In this document: piece by piece, positions 34,444-47,205 of the stretch
Position numbering within the stretch: position 1 is the first letter of the stretch
Layout: every line of letters begins with the position of its first letter
NCBI GenBank assembly: GCA_018881555.1
Contig: JACAXG010000007.1
Span: forward strand, 10,867,435-10,931,434
Direction: 5' to 3'
Length of the DNA: 64,000 nt
DNA from: Amblyornis subalaris
Lineage: Eukaryota > Chordata > Aves > Passeriformes > Ptilonorhynchidae
Made by a program: the position numbers and the translations under genes
The notes under the pieces: generated by a model
Seen by the model: the letters and a program-made list of their open reading frames with translations, nothing else
The model's database searches: none
What the model was told of the DNA's origin: nothing

Positions 34444-37246
34444 CCTCTAGGCATCTGAAAGGCTATGGGAGAAAGGCACATTTGTTTCATAGATCTCTAC
34501 TGCTGCTTTTATCTCTCAATTTTCTTTTTCGGAGACATCAGCATCTTTTCAGATGGAGGAAACAGTCAGAGACATCTTCTGTGTAGGACAGCACAACAGT
34601 GCTGCCGGAGCTGCCAGAGGTTGCCAGCCAAGAATTGTGGTGTTTCTGTTCACACCGTGCCAATCCTTTTGTCACAGTGTTATCTCCACACCAAAGCACT
34701 GAGACCATCTGCAAACACATGACACTGACAGCTATTATGTGGCACTTGCAGCTGCCTCCCAGACATTAATTACTGTACTGCTGGGTGGTTAGAAGAAATT
34801 CATTCTTCCCATCAATCATGCAAATCCTTCCTCCCATTCTCTCATTCATTTAGGGGAATGACAATTGTGTGGACACATACACAGACAGCTAAACTCTGCC
34901 TAGAAAAGGGAAGAACTGCTTGCAACGTTTAAAAAGAACATGAACCTCTTTTCATCACCAGAGAGGATTGAAAACTTAATAAAATGATGATGTTTAAAGT
35001 GACCACGACAAAATGGGAATTTCCAGAAAGCATATTAATTGCAGGAGATGAAAGATGTACCTTAGATAGGCTAGAAGCGGAAGAATATTTTCNAGGCCAC
35101 ATTTTGAAACAGGAAATAAAGGCAAAATGCTTTAAAGAGATTCACCATAATTGTATCCACTTGTGATGGACATCAGAAGCGAGTCTAGCCCAGATGGGTC
35201 ACATTACTAAAGTAAGGTCCACTGCCTTCCTGGCAGCACTGTTCTGAATGATTACATTGATGAGCTCNACTGGCAGCATTTTCACTTTGACTGAAGATTA
35301 CAAGTGCACCTTTGTTTCCACTCAGTTTTTGGAGGACATGTGAGGGAGTGTTGGTTCACAGAATTCAAGTGAGTATCTGGCTTAAAAGCCCGTGTGCTTT
35401 CTTGCCTCTCAAAAGTGTCTCAGAATATTTCGATAGCTCTGCGTACATCTGAAAGCCCTCTGAGAAAAAGACATGAGTGCTCCCATTGCAGCAGGAAATG
35501 TTTCATTAGCCTGATGGACCAGTAATCTCACAAACACCCCATACAGTGAACTAGGAACTGGGAACAAACAGGCTCCAGCCACCTCGGGGAGTGGGGGTTG
35601 TTGTCTCAACTGTGCCTTTGTGATGAAAATGGATTGCTTGTTGCTGCAGTGCCTTGGGTAAACGCCAACATCTGTAGCGTCCAGAACATGATAAACCATG
35701 GTATGGCTTGAGGGCTGAAACCAATGAGATGACATGAAAGTTGCTGCCAAATTGCTGTGGTTAAACAGAAGGGGTTAAGGAATGCTGCTCTGCAAGTCTT
35801 GTCATTTAGCTTCTCTTAAAGGGGTGCTTGTTATTTCTGGAACACTACGAAGCTGGGCCACTGATATCCAGAGTAGAGAAATAATTAATTCCTCAAGAAA
35901 TTAGAGTCTTCCCGAAAGGGACAGATTTTTGAAACCCCATCTGCCTAGACTGACGTCTTTGGTCTCCTCTTGCACTCTGCAGGCAGCACTTTCCTTTCTA
36001 ATGAGGTGACCATGATGTCTTTTGAGGGAATGTCTTCCTGACTATGACCCACGTGTTTCTGCCCTAGCAAGCTGGAGAGAGACCTCTGCTTGCAGCCTTT
36101 CCAAGGAAGCTGCGAGGCTGAGGGTCATGAGAAGAAATGCAAAGATTCGTACAAGAAGTTATCTGCACGGTGAGAAACAATTACTTATGATTGCTAAGAT
36201 CTAATTTGTCTCCTACAGGAAAAAAAAAGGATGACTTTTTATCTCTGAGCACCTTAGATAAAGAGCACGCAAACAGCGCTGCTATACCGCTGCTGCTTCA
36301 ACAGTAAACTTAATTCCGCTCCGGACTGAGGTGAATTACCCGGCTGAGATAAACCTCACTAATGTAATGGCTTCTGGGGACAGTTCGCACTTTCCTTTAG
36401 TCTCCTTAACTGCTGTTACTTTCCCACGCTGGGCTGCATTGTGAGGGAAATCACTTGATCTGCTGCAGTTAAGGATATCTCACCATTTCCATTATAAGCT
36501 TCTTCAAAAAGGCAGGGCAGGCTCCAATCCAGCATCAAAGTCAGAGAAGTAAAGCAAAGGTTTCGCCGTGTTTTAAAAAGATTTCCTTTTACAATTCCTA
36601 CAAGCAAAAGGCCAAACAAAATACGTTTGCTCCTTGGAGCACATAGCTCCATTTCTATTACACAAAACAGCTATTAATTTCCCTGCATGTTTGTAGACCT
36701 GTGTGAAAAAACAAAGAGCTAGGTCCTCTGCTCAGATATATAAAAAAAGAAAAAGTTAAAATAATAATAGTCATATTGGAATTCAAACGTTTCTATTTAT
36801 CCCTGAGAAACCTTTTTCTCTGTGTATCGTTAGCTGGCTGAAAAACTGGATGGAGTGTGAAGATGCTGAACTTTTAAATCCACATTTGCTTTTTCTTGCA
36901 GCTAAACAAATGTTTCCAAGTAAGGAGGAAAAAATGAGAGATTTATCCAGAAGCAAAGCAGGCTGGAAGGGTCTCATTTTCTCTGTTAGCAGCTTGCCCC
37001 TGTCCTGCTGCTGTTGTTCACACCTGTGTCAGCACTGCCGGTGTGGCTGCTTGTGGGACTGTACTAAAGAATGTTTGGGAGGAGATAAAGGTTAAAAACA
37101 CAAAAAGCTTTGGGTATGTTCTGAGTGCAGACTAACATGAGCTCCAAACAGTCAGTGATGCAAGGGATAGAGCATTTTTGCCAAGTTTTTTTTTTTTCTC
37201 TGGTTTTGAACAGAAATACCAGCTTCAGAGTAAGGAATCTCCTTGA
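34444..37246. other. Non-coding sequence, no recognised gene or transposon
   Basis: Mostly unique sequence. The segment 36241-36390 has more CpG dinucleotides than its surroundings. A T-run lies near 37188-37197. Open frames such as 35409-35750 (minus) have no recognisable domain. Confidence 0.5.
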
Positions 37247-37527
37247 TGTAGTGGGCTGGATTCAGTTGGGGTAGAGTTAATTTTCTTCACAGTGGCAGGT
37301 ATAGGGCTGTNTTTTGGATTTGTACTGAACAAAGGGTTGATAATGTAGATGTGGTTTTTATTATTGCTGAGCAGGGCTTACACAGAGCCAAGGCCCTTTC
37401 TGCTNTTCGTACTGCCACGCTGGCAGGGAGGCTGGGGGTGCTTGGGCAATTTGGGAGGAGACAGAGGCAGGACAGGTGACCCCAACTGACCAAAAGGATA
37501 TTCCAGACCATATGGCATCATGCTCAG

Positions 37528-37536
37528 TATATAAAG
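37528..37536 (+). promoter_or_regulatory. TATA box of the solo LTR
   Basis: TATATAAAG, about 280 bases from the LTR start and about 180 bases upstream of its poly(A) signal. This is the normal spacing for a U3 promoter. Whether it is still active is unknown. Confidence 0.8.
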
Positions 37537-37717
37537 TGGAGGGGAGAAGGAGGAAGAGAGGGGNCATTTAGAATGACGGTGTTTGTCTTCCCAAGTCACT
37601 GTTATGTGTGATGGGGCCCTGCTCTCCTGGATGTGGCTGAACACCTGCCTGCCCATGGGTAGCAGTTAATCAATTCCTTGTTTTGCTTTGTTTGCTTGTG
37701 AGGCTTTTGCTTTCCCT

Positions 37718-37723
37718 ATTAAA
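37718..37723 (+). terminator. LTR poly(A) signal ATTAAA
   Basis: ATTAAA followed within about 30 bases by a T-rich CTGCCTTTGTCTC stretch. This is the usual end of the R region in this LTR group. Confidence 0.75.
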
Positions 37724-37850
37724 CTGCCTTTGTCTCAACTCGTGAATTCTCCAGCTTTTACCCTTCTGATTCTCTCCCCGATCTTGCTGGTGGGGGAGNG
37801 AGCAAGTGGCTCCGTGGGGCTTGATTGCTGGCTGGGGTTAAACCACAACA

Positions 37851-40800
37851 TTCCACTAATTCAATGTTTTTTGGACCTATTGGATCTCTCAGAAATCTGT
37901 ACAATATTGATAAGCAGGCATTACTCTTTTCCAGTCACCACAGAGCTGTCAACATACCAGTCTTTCACTCTGAGACTGGGCAGANATCAGAAGACTACCT
38001 TGGGCTTTATAAAATAATTATTTTCACTGTTATGGGACAGAGAGAGAGTATTAATCAAGTTTTGAGAAGACATTAAACTGAAAGGAGCTGTAAATCATTC
38101 TGCTTCCTTGAATTTTTCTGTAATCTGACAGGTACTCTCAGGCTATCAAATCAGCATGGAAATGAACATTGACTTGTCTGAAACACATTTTGATTTCATC
38201 TCAGTATATATACAGATGAAGAGCATTTGTCAAGAAAAAACTGTAATATAGGCTAAGCAGAACTAAAGGCAGCTTGTAAGCTCCCTTACCAGCATGCTGA
38301 CCTTATTAGACCTCCCTTTTGTCTGGAAGAGAAAATGCTTCACAGGAACCTGCATGTCACCATCCTGGGACACAGCTGGACATTACAGGGAATACCATCA
38401 CCTCCTTACATATAACCCTACCCACAAANACATTGGAAAGGATGGAAAAAGAGACATCTCAGACACAGATTCAGACCCAATCAAGGGCTTTGTTTGCAGC
38501 ACTGCTCTCCGGGAACTCTTGCATGGCTGGTTGTACAAGGCACTCAGCCTCTCTCAGCATCTTTAAGGCCATTGGGAAAGCAGCGCTTGCCCACGCTCTG
38601 CACCTTCCCAGCTCACCCAAAACAGATCCAAAAGCAATGTTTCTCTTTGTCTAACACCCCATAAGGAGCCTCTTATGCTGTGGATCTTGCAGACATAGCA
38701 AAGGTCAGTTCAGCATTCCAGATTTAGGGCTTCAGCTGTTTCCCATCCTGCAGCTCTTCCTTTAGTCTGTCTGTGGATGACTCCCTGCTCAGCATGCAGC
38801 TGATGTTTATACCAGCCAGAGCTGCTGAGTTCTCTAACATATTTTACAGAGAGACTGAGTGTTCACAGAGCACTCTGGTGTCATGGTGATGTTAGAATGC
38901 TTTACTGACTATAAGCCTTTATCTCTTGGATTTTCCAATAAGAATAATAATGCATCAGTCTCTGCCATTGCTAACATGTCACTTGCTGTTTGGGATGGCA
39001 GGTGTCTGTGCAGTGCTGACTTCAGTAGCTACATTTAGTGGTACTAAGTNCAAAACAACATGGTTGCACAGAGTTATTTTCCTTATACAATTGCTAAAGC
39101 ATATCTGATATCTTCACATTTGCTGAAGGTTAATAGCACTCAGCTCTCAAATTCATGCTTTGGCCTATCTGATGTCCTGCATAGAATGCAAAGTATTTAT
39201 GTTCTCTGCACTGACAAGAACAGAGTAGGTGAATGATAAANGCTCTAGCATTGTGTGCTGTTCCTGATAATGCTATCTCCAAAGATTTTAATAACCCACA
39301 TCATTACAGAGAAGTTGCCCTCTGTCTAGCTAAGCACAACAGCTGTTTGCACTGCTAACACTGGACTGCCATCATTTGCACGTTAATTGAGGGTTTTTTG
39401 AGCCTTAAGTTTTCAGGCTTTCTGGCTTATTTTGGTCATGCTGGTATAATGATTTTATTTGTTTAAGTGACTCTTTTCTAATTTACTTCTGTTTTTATTA
39501 AGGGTGACAGATACTACCACAGAACTGCTGTCTTCACTTGGTAAAGGAAGGTAGGTATGAGATCAATTTTCATAGGGCAGGACTATTTTGAACCGGTGCT
39601 ATAAACCCTGGAGAATGTGCTCCAGAAAATCTGCTTTCATACAGAGCAGAGTGGAGCAAAACAGTCCGTAATCACTGCATTTCCAAACCATTCTTTCTGG
39701 CCTGTAGGAATCAAGGAAGATAGAGATTAGAGAAACCCATGCGACTCGATGGGTAAAACCTTAAACAAACAGAAAGTCCTTAAGGACTATGTCAGCAGAT
39801 GGCTTGAGAGGTACATCTTCCTTTTCAAGGGGCAAGAGGGAAAGATTTTCCTCATGCTCAGTGAATTGGCAGCAACTGCAGGAGAAACGATCTGGGTCAG
39901 CTGCCACCTTTGCTCCTCTTATGTCCTACTTAATGCTCTCATCTTGCCTTAAATGGCTCTTGACACACCCCTTTCCCAGTCCCTGATTCTCTCAAGTATG
40001 TTTTCACCCTTCATGCCCATGTCAGAATTCCCCTTCCAATGTCTGGCTTGTCTAATTTAATCACCTCTTTGCTCTTCCCAGAATACTTAATCTCCTCCTC
40101 CTTCACTGACTCTAGTTGTGAAAGTCAACTCTCTAACATCAACTCCATGATCCATCTTATAATAAAGACTTTTCCATCATGTTACTTCACATCCATCTTC
40201 CCTCCCATAATCTCCCCTTGGCTTGGAAAGAGATGCTTCTTTTTTCTTACGCAAAGTTTCCCACTGCCTTTGTCCAGGATTCATCAAAAGTGCTTGGGGG
40301 AAAGGAGGGTACTGTTATATTTATATTTGCTAAATAAGGATTTTCTTTTCAACTTTTGTTTATCTGTGGACAACAGGGAAGTTCTGGACAAAAACTGATA
40401 TATCAAAATACGTATCTTGATTACAGAGCTGTTTTAATTGCCACTGCAGCAGTCTCTCCTGGGAGTTACACTTGAAGAGCATGCTAATATTCTTTCTCTT
40501 TGTGACTGAACAAGAAGATTTATCATCCTTTTTCCATGGCANTGCAAACTTTATGGACAACTTTTCTAAGTGCTGTGCTGTTCACCCATTAGCTCGTACG
40601 GTCACAGCCTCCTGAGGAAGACCACCAGAACAAGGTGACATGGGTAAGAATATGGTATGTCACATGTCTGACATGTATGACTGCATATCTTCCTACTGTG
40701 GAAACTGAAAGATACCTAGCACCAAGCAGAATGGATTTAACTAACTACTTAAGAATCTACCATAGTTTGGGACAAGTGTTCCTCTAGAGCACCGTATCTC

Positions 40801-43800
40801 TCTCCACCCGGTCTGTCCCTTCACGTGACAAATTTCTGACAGAGCATTCAGCGGCAAAAAAGTGTGGATTTAAATTTTAATGTGCACAGGAGATCAATTA
40901 ATGTATTTCACATGCAAATACGACAGCATTGACCCTGATTCAGAATGCTTGTTATTTCTGGAGTTGGCATATGGTTCTCCGTAACAGCAGGCATAATGAT
41001 TGCAATAAATTGCCTCCTAATGCTATGTAATGAAGTCTGATTTGTGTTAATTTGGGCAGTACTTAGCGGTTCATGTTAATTTTTAAAATCAGTTTTGTAA
41101 GACACTATATATGAATTCAGCTTCATGTCTGGGTTTTTGGCAACGTTAAGAACACAGTCTGGCATATAAAGTCAGCTTTTGTGCAAAACCACATGCCATT
41201 AATAAAAATACAGCAGCTCAATAAAGACAGACCTCAAAGAAACTTTCAGTTGCCTTTAGGTAAGGGTGGTGACAGATATTGCGGTATCAGCTAGAAATGG
41301 ACTGCAAACTACCTGGGGTGGGATTGTCATCTTTTGGGGTTTGTGCAGCATCTTGTACACAAGAGGGATCATGNTACAAACCCAGTGCTCCTTCTTGACA
41401 AGTCATGAATGGTGTTAATGTCGTGACAGCAGAATAACTGCCTCTTGGGAGGAGAANGGGAGAGAATAAACCAGTAACTTTTACTGTCTTCTGTACTTGA
41501 TTTCATTTTATTTGNTACTGAATTTGTGGACTTGATTCTTCTGGATTCTCAAAAACACGNCTATTTTAGCAGACAATGGGATTTTTCACATGCTTCAAAT
41601 TAAGCATGACTTCATGTACTCTGCTAAGCAGGGATAAAATTACATGCTACAGTGCTTTCCTGGATTGGTGCATTAGTCGGAGATCTAGTGCCCAGGAGTA
41701 AACTTTTCTTGATTAAAATCTAATTCTCAGTGTTATCAACAATTTATGTANTAAAATCAAAAAACAATGTTGGACTTATAACAGAAACTAAGATGCAGCT
41801 GTAAATTGAACAAGGCTCTTGCATCACCATGATAAAACGAACTCATTAGAAGTGTTTTTTTGAATCCTATTTGTTTGGTTTACCCATTTCTGCAGCTTCT
41901 TCCTCCATATAATCNTCTTTCCCAGGATTGCCATGTAGATAACTCATGAGTAGCAGGGAAAATATCTGACATTATATGAAACAGTTCAGTTATTACATCA
42001 GTTACTGAAGTGGTTGAGTATGGATTTAGTAGCCTGATTCTAGGCTGTTTATAAATACTACAGGNAGATATAGTTATAAAGATGGTTAACTGAATATTGC
42101 AATATGAGTACAAAGTATACTTTCTCATCTCTGTAAAACAGGACTTTAGGGCAAGATTATGTAGGTCCATCCATCAAATCCTTGCCCAAATATTAGGAGA
42201 GNCATGATTATAAAAGCCATATAAAACTGTCAGTCATTTAACAGCTCTTTTCTTCCAATTAATGCTGGATTAGGTAGGCAAGTAGCTAATACTGTGAGGA
42301 CACATTCTCTTAAAGCTGAACCACTCTTCTAAGTTGTCCTTGTTTGCTAGAGTGAAGCACAAGGATGTACTTGTGACAGTTGTTCATCTCTCTGACACAT
42401 AAGTTCAATAGACAATAAACTAAGGGTGATGGAATTGCTTCCACTGAATATTTTTACAGCTTTTTTCTGCTTCCTGATGTTTCTTTCACCCTGCTGGTGC
42501 AGTGTCCAATGCCCACCACATACCTTGGGTNAGAGCAGCTTTAGATTTACGATGTNTATGGGGAAGGGAGAAGCGTTTTGCTGGAGGACTTACTGGGTTC
42601 CATTACTGTGATAAAACTGAGTGGTAGAAGAGTTGCCTTCCTAGACATGATTAAATGACCAACTACACTTTTTGGTCTTGATGCTCCTCCTTTTCCTGCA
42701 GATGAATTTTAAAATTCTTGTGTTCCTTCCACAGAGAAATCTCCTCTTTACCTCTTTTTCTGAGGGTTGCCTGCNTACATTGTTTCTCATTTCTGTGAAG
42801 GAAGAAAGGCAGAGGGTCCTCAGTAAGACCCTTTCCGAATTAATTTTTTTAATTCTTTGTTTCACAAGATTTCTTTCTGTGTTGTAAACAAATTCAGTAC
42901 CCTTTCTGTTGAAACTAAACATGAATTTTTCAGTGGAGCAGCATATGGAGATGTCAGATAATCCTTAACACTCATGTTACGTTGCTGAAGGGAGAGTACT
43001 GCATCTTCCTGTGCAATCACTTTTCCAAAGTCAGGATATAAATCTCTCTACNTCACATTTTACTGTTNAATAAAACCCATACTATTGACTTCAGCATATG
43101 GCCTCGTTTGCACCTTTATTTGGGTAGACGCATCCCTCGATAATTGGATCTTAACAAACAGGAGAGTGACTTATCTAGCAGGGTACAATATTTTCTATGA
43201 TCTCTTCTGCAGCTGGTTGTACAGCATAGTTAAAATATATTTGCTTCATTCATTTTCCACAGCTCCAGCCTAAAAATTTGGGTAGACCAGTGCAGACAGA
43301 CTCCATGTCAGAGCTGTGCATGCCTGGGATATCAGCCATGCCATTTAAAGGCAAAAAGGCTCCTTATGATTATCCAATCTTACTTCAAGGCAGAGAGTCT
43401 CAGGTACATCACTCTTGCATCAAGCAATATCTTCTGTGTGAGTGTTAATCCTGCCCTCCAGAAAGGCATCTCTGAAGATAATCAAGATAAAACATCCCTC
43501 GNGAGTTTGTTCCTCAATCATCCTTATGTCACAAAATCCATTTTTATTTGTCAGCTGAATGTTGTCTGTCTCTGGTTCCTGGACTGAGTTCCTTGCTATG
43601 TCTTTTCCATGTAGNTAAGCATTCTTCAGTTTTTAATATTTTTCTCTGTTAAGGAGCACCCCAGTCACCTTTTCCCACCAAACTTAATTTGAAGTAGATG
43701 TTGAGGCTTTAGAAAAAAGCGAGCATTCCTATTGCACTGCCCTTTAGGAATATAAGACTGACATATATTGGCTGCATAGATTTTGCATAGACAGTAGCCC

Positions 43801-44413
43801 TGTTCCTTTCCATACAGAAATAAGTGTGTTTTGCTCTTTTACCTTTTATAACACTGCTCCAGTAGGAGAGGAATCTCATTTCCTATTGATCTTTATTTGG
43901 TGTCAATCCTACACTGAAAAAGGGAAAAAGACATCCTAAAATTATTTATTTTTCAACAATTTCAGATTTAATTCTTTAATTTAGCATAGTGGAAGGGTCA
44001 TCCTTTCAAAAATGAAAATTAGGGGTCTGTAAATAAAAATTTTTGAATTTTTTTGCCCCTAAACTTGATGATGGGATTGACCAGATGCCCTTGATAATCT
44101 TTGTAGATCCAGAGGGGAAAAACCCCACCTAAAAATCCCCCTGCTTCTATAATAATTTCAGATATTTCTCATTTTCCAGTTCCTAGGAAATGTCAACTTT
44201 ATTTTCAACTAAGCAAGCCTTGTGGGAAACTAGAACTCATGCAGAGGTTAGTAACTATGATCCTAGAAGAATAATTTAATATTGCAGAAGTGCAGGATAT
44301 ATGATGTGACATTCNCTGGGGAGAAAGCATTTATTTTGTCTTTCAGTCTATTCTGGCTGTTGAAGAACAACCATGCTGGCACTTTGTGTTTTTCACTCCA
44401 GACAAAATCAGCT
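37851..44413. other. 6.6 kb without a recognised gene or transposon
   Basis: Open frames 38294-38566 and 38319-38654 overlap in different plus-strand frames and show no domain. 40039-40398 is a 119-codon plus-strand frame without motifs. The segment 40850-41080 contains an octamer-like ATGCAAAT and several TTAAT motifs. No exon structure is evident. Confidence 0.5.
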
Positions 44414-44880
44414 AATCACAGAATCACAGGATCACAGAATGGGTCAGGTTGGAAGCGACCACAGTGGGTCATCTGGTCCAACCTCCCTGCTCAAGCAGGG
44501 TCATCCAAGAGCAGATGGCACAGGATTGCCTCCAGGCAGTTCTTGAATATTTCCGGTGAGGGAGACTCCACGCCCTCTCTGGACAATCTGTTCCAGTGCT
44601 TTGTCACCTGCACAATAAAGAAGTTCTTCCTCATGTTTAGGTGGAACTTCCTGTTCATCAGTTTCTGCCCATTGCCTGTCCTGTTGCTTGGCACCACTGA
44701 GAAGAGCCTGGCTCCATCNTCTTGACGCCCTCCCTTCTGAGACTGACAGACATTGAGGAGGTTTCCTCTCAGTCATCTCTTCTTGAGGCTGAACATGCCC
44801 AACTCCCTCAGCCTTTCCTTGTAAGAGAGGTGCTCCAATTATCTTGGTCGCCTTCCACTGGACCCACTCCAGGAGCTACC
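44414..44880 (-). mobile_element. CR1 LINE 3' fragment (antisense)
   Basis: Begins with the tail AATCACAGAATCACAGGATC and AGAATGGGTCAGGTTGGAAG. It continues through CCAACCTCCCTGCTCAAGC, GAATATTTCCGGTGAGGGAG, CTGTTCCAGTGCTTTGTCAC, AAGAAGTTCTTCCTCATG, GCTTGGCACCACTGAGAAG and GAGGTGCTCCAATTATC, to about 44880. It belongs to the same CR1 group as 9143-9700 but keeps the tail and the mid-portion lost there. Minus-strand frames of 68 and 91 codons inside it are in the untranslated region and not genes. Confidence 0.95.
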
Positions 44881-46982
44881 ACATGGTAATTATTTAACCT
44901 TATACTCTATTACACTTTCTGCTTGAATGTATTTGAACAATTAGTTGTCAAATAAATAAGGTTTTATATTATTCTATTCCTAGGGCCTCTTCACAGAGCA
45001 TTCTCTTCTTGGGAACTCTTCACAGCTCCGTTGTTCCAGCACCCTGTTGTCACAATTCCGACACCAACCCATAGTTGCTGTGAAGCCTTTGCAATTTTTT
45101 TTAACTTCATCTGACATCAACTTTACGTTTCCATCCTCCTCAATCCTTAGATTAATACAGAACAGTCTGAAGGCTGCTTTGTGTTACAAATACAGACAAT
45201 ATCTCCCACCTTAGTCCTGTTTGAGAAGATTACTGATATGGGTGTATGCAAACCAGCCTACAGTTGAGTGTGCAGACTATTTGGCTCAGGTTTTGTCATC
45301 ATCACAGAGAATTAGAAGATACTCTCCGGACACAGCTTGGCCTTTGCTCATAAGCAAGTCACCNGGGTGAAAGATTTCGGAAACATTGGTTTCCCTTTTC
45401 TTCCTCATTTCTATGTAATAAGTAGTCTGTCAAAGACTTTAATGCACACACAAAAAATGATTAAACACTTGCAAAGCCTGATCCCCAAGGAAACTATTTG
45501 CAAACAGATAAACAAGCCTTGCAGGGTGGAAGGAGCCTGCATATCTAAACAATATAATAAGCATTTTCTGCTGTCAGCTATTTTCAGCTGTCCTCACAGC
45601 ATGTCCCAGTATGAAAATTAGGTACTGGCACTAGGGGAGAGCAAGTAATACCACAAACTGGAATTGATTTTGGTTGTTCTCCCACCAGTCTTTTTTCATC
45701 CTCTCCCAATCCAATGCAATGGAGTTATCTTTTTTAAAAAAGAAAATACCATATAGAAAAACATGATTTAAACATAGAACTCTTTGAGCCCTCAACCTCT
45801 TCTTTTCCCATTTTTTCTCCCGGTGACAAATGTCATTTTAATAACTACAATGTTCAGTGCAATTATTCCATCACAGCTGGTGGAAGCAAAACGTGTTGAT
45901 TTATCACCGTTCATCTTAGTGACCCTCATGAGCTCGGTGGGAGTTCTTATACTCTGGTCACTCTAGGGCCAATATCCAAGACTTGGGAGTGAATGATTAC
46001 AGTGGTAGACAGAGCAAAGATTACAGTCAAGGTTGAATTACTGCCCTGACTTTATTCCCACCTTTTTCAGACTTTTTTGAATTTGGAGTCTATCCTGAAT
46101 GAATTTCCATTCCATTTCCTTTGAAGAAAGTCTGCTTAACTTTGGCATGTTAACAACAGAATAAAATAAATAACCCATAAGCCTATTTTGTGTACTCATA
46201 ACCCTTGTATCTCAACCATAGCTGAATAGATTCCATTAAGTCTGTATCATGCATCCAATAATGTACCGTAGTGGATGCTTGGGGAAAAAATACTATGGCA
46301 AGTTATGTAGTGGAACTTTCCTAGTTACACCTTCCCCACTACCAGTAATGTGCAGCTGAGCAAGTAGTAGTATTTTGATGTTAAATGACCCTGATGAATT
46401 TTCTTCTATGAATTTCTTCATAATGGTAGCACTCACCTTTCTTAAAGATACGATTTGTGATTAATTCTAATAATTTTTAGGTAAAATGATTATGCTCCAA
46501 GAGATTTAGAATGTTTGCCTGGCCATCCCTCATAGTACACATTTTTCTCCACAATCACAGATGCTGACTGAGTGTGCTTTAAGAACATTCAGCTACTCTG
46601 CTCTTAGTGACGTCAAAAGCGATGCTCCTGGAGATGCTATGCATATATTTACTTTCTTTTAATAATGTCTCATTAATCCCATGTGTTTGTGCTCTTGACA
46701 GTCAGTGTTTGTGTCAAGACAGTCAGTCTTGACAATGTTCCAGGGATGTGCAAGGCTGCTGCTGTTTGTTCTTTCATGCTGCAGTCAAAAGCTTACAGTC
46801 ATTAATATTGTCTCACATGTGCTTACTGAATTTACCCCAGTGGTTCCTGACTTCCTACGCCTGCACTCGGGAAGTGNTTGTTAGTGGAGAAAGACTCCGT
46901 ATGATGTTTGTGCACACAAAAGTCCTGTTACATAGCAACTAATTTAAAGTGACTGAAATTAACTTCCTCTAGNAAAGCATAA
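44881..46982. other. Non-coding sequence, no recognised gene or transposon
   Basis: AT-rich sequence. A 60-codon hydrophobic plus-strand frame (45784-45966) has no homologue I recognise. A hairpin at 46712-46734 is listed separately. Confidence 0.5.
46712..46734. repeat. Perfect 9-bp stem hairpin with repeated loop motif
   Basis: TGTCAAGAC at 46712-46720 pairs exactly with GTCTTGACA at 46726-46734 around the loop AGTCA. The segment CTTGACAGTCAGT just upstream (46694-46706) repeats parts of the stem and loop, so three related copies of a GACAGTCAG motif lie within 45 bases. Confidence 0.88.
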
Positions 46983-47205
46983 ATCACAGAGTCATAGAAT
47001 GGTTTGGGTTGGAAGGGACCTTAAAGATCACCTTGGTCCAGACCTCTGACCGTAAGCGGGGACACCTTTCACTAGACCAGGTTGCTAAAAAGCCCAATCC
47101 AACCTGGCCTTGAGCACTTCCAGGGATGGGACATGCACAACTTCTCTGGGAAATCTATTCTGGTGCCTCACCACCCTCAGAGTGAAGAATTTCCTCCTAA
47201 CATCA
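46983..47205 (-). mobile_element. CR1 LINE 3' fragment (antisense)
   Basis: Landmarks in order: AATCACAGAGTCATAGAATG tail, GTTTGGGTTGGAAGGGACC, TTAAAGATCACC, CACTAGACCAGGTTGC, AACCTGGCCTTGAGCACTTC, CACAACTTCTCTGGGA, GTGCCTCACCACCCTCAG and GAATTTCCTCCTAACATC. It stops there. Same 3' end type as the copy at 25590-25765 but a little longer. The CCATGGGCAGGG portion is altered to CCGTAAGCGGGG. Confidence 0.96.

Larger units (their letters stand above)
37247..37850 (+). mobile_element. ERVL-type solo LTR
   Basis: A nearly complete LTR of about 604 bases starting TGTAGTGGGC and ending AAACCACAACA, with TG...CA termini. It keeps a TATA box TATATAAAG at 37528-37536 and an ATTAAA poly(A) signal at 37718-37723, in the correct order for plus-strand transcription. 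Landmarks such as AGAGTTAATTTTCTTCACAG, CAACTGACCAAAAGGATATT, CATGCTCAGTATATAAAG and GGCTGGGGTTAAACCAC match a widespread avian ERVL LTR group. No internal retroviral sequence lies on either side, so it is a solo LTR. The expected 5-bp flanks do not match (CTTGA before, TTCCA after). Confidence 0.92.

Noticed and set aside
34087..34586. Long open frames across the purine tract (Lys/Glu/Arg-rich on plus, Ser/Phe/Leu-rich on minus).
   Set aside because: They arise from a GAAA/GAGA microsatellite, which is open in several frames on both strands. There is no domain or conserved flank.
36022..36204. Exon-like plus-strand frame preceded by a pyrimidine-rich tract and followed by a GTGAGA-type donor.
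   Set aside because: The splice-like signals are weak and the peptide is unfamiliar, so the match to a real exon is not better than chance.
37287..37656. Three overlapping minus-strand frames inside the solo LTR.
   Set aside because: LTR sequence is non-coding and the frames run against the LTR's own transcription direction.
38294..38654. Overlapping 90- and 111-codon plus-strand frames.
   Set aside because: Mutually inconsistent frames, an ambiguous base and no known domain. They could be checked against a bird proteome but I cannot support an exon.
44282..44725. 147-codon plus-strand open frame.
   Set aside because: Covers the antisense 3' end of the CR1 at 44414-44880.
45784..45966. 60-codon hydrophobic frame resembling a membrane protein.
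   Set aside because: T-rich DNA readily encodes hydrophobic residues. There is no homologue, no flanking exon and no initiation context that stands out.
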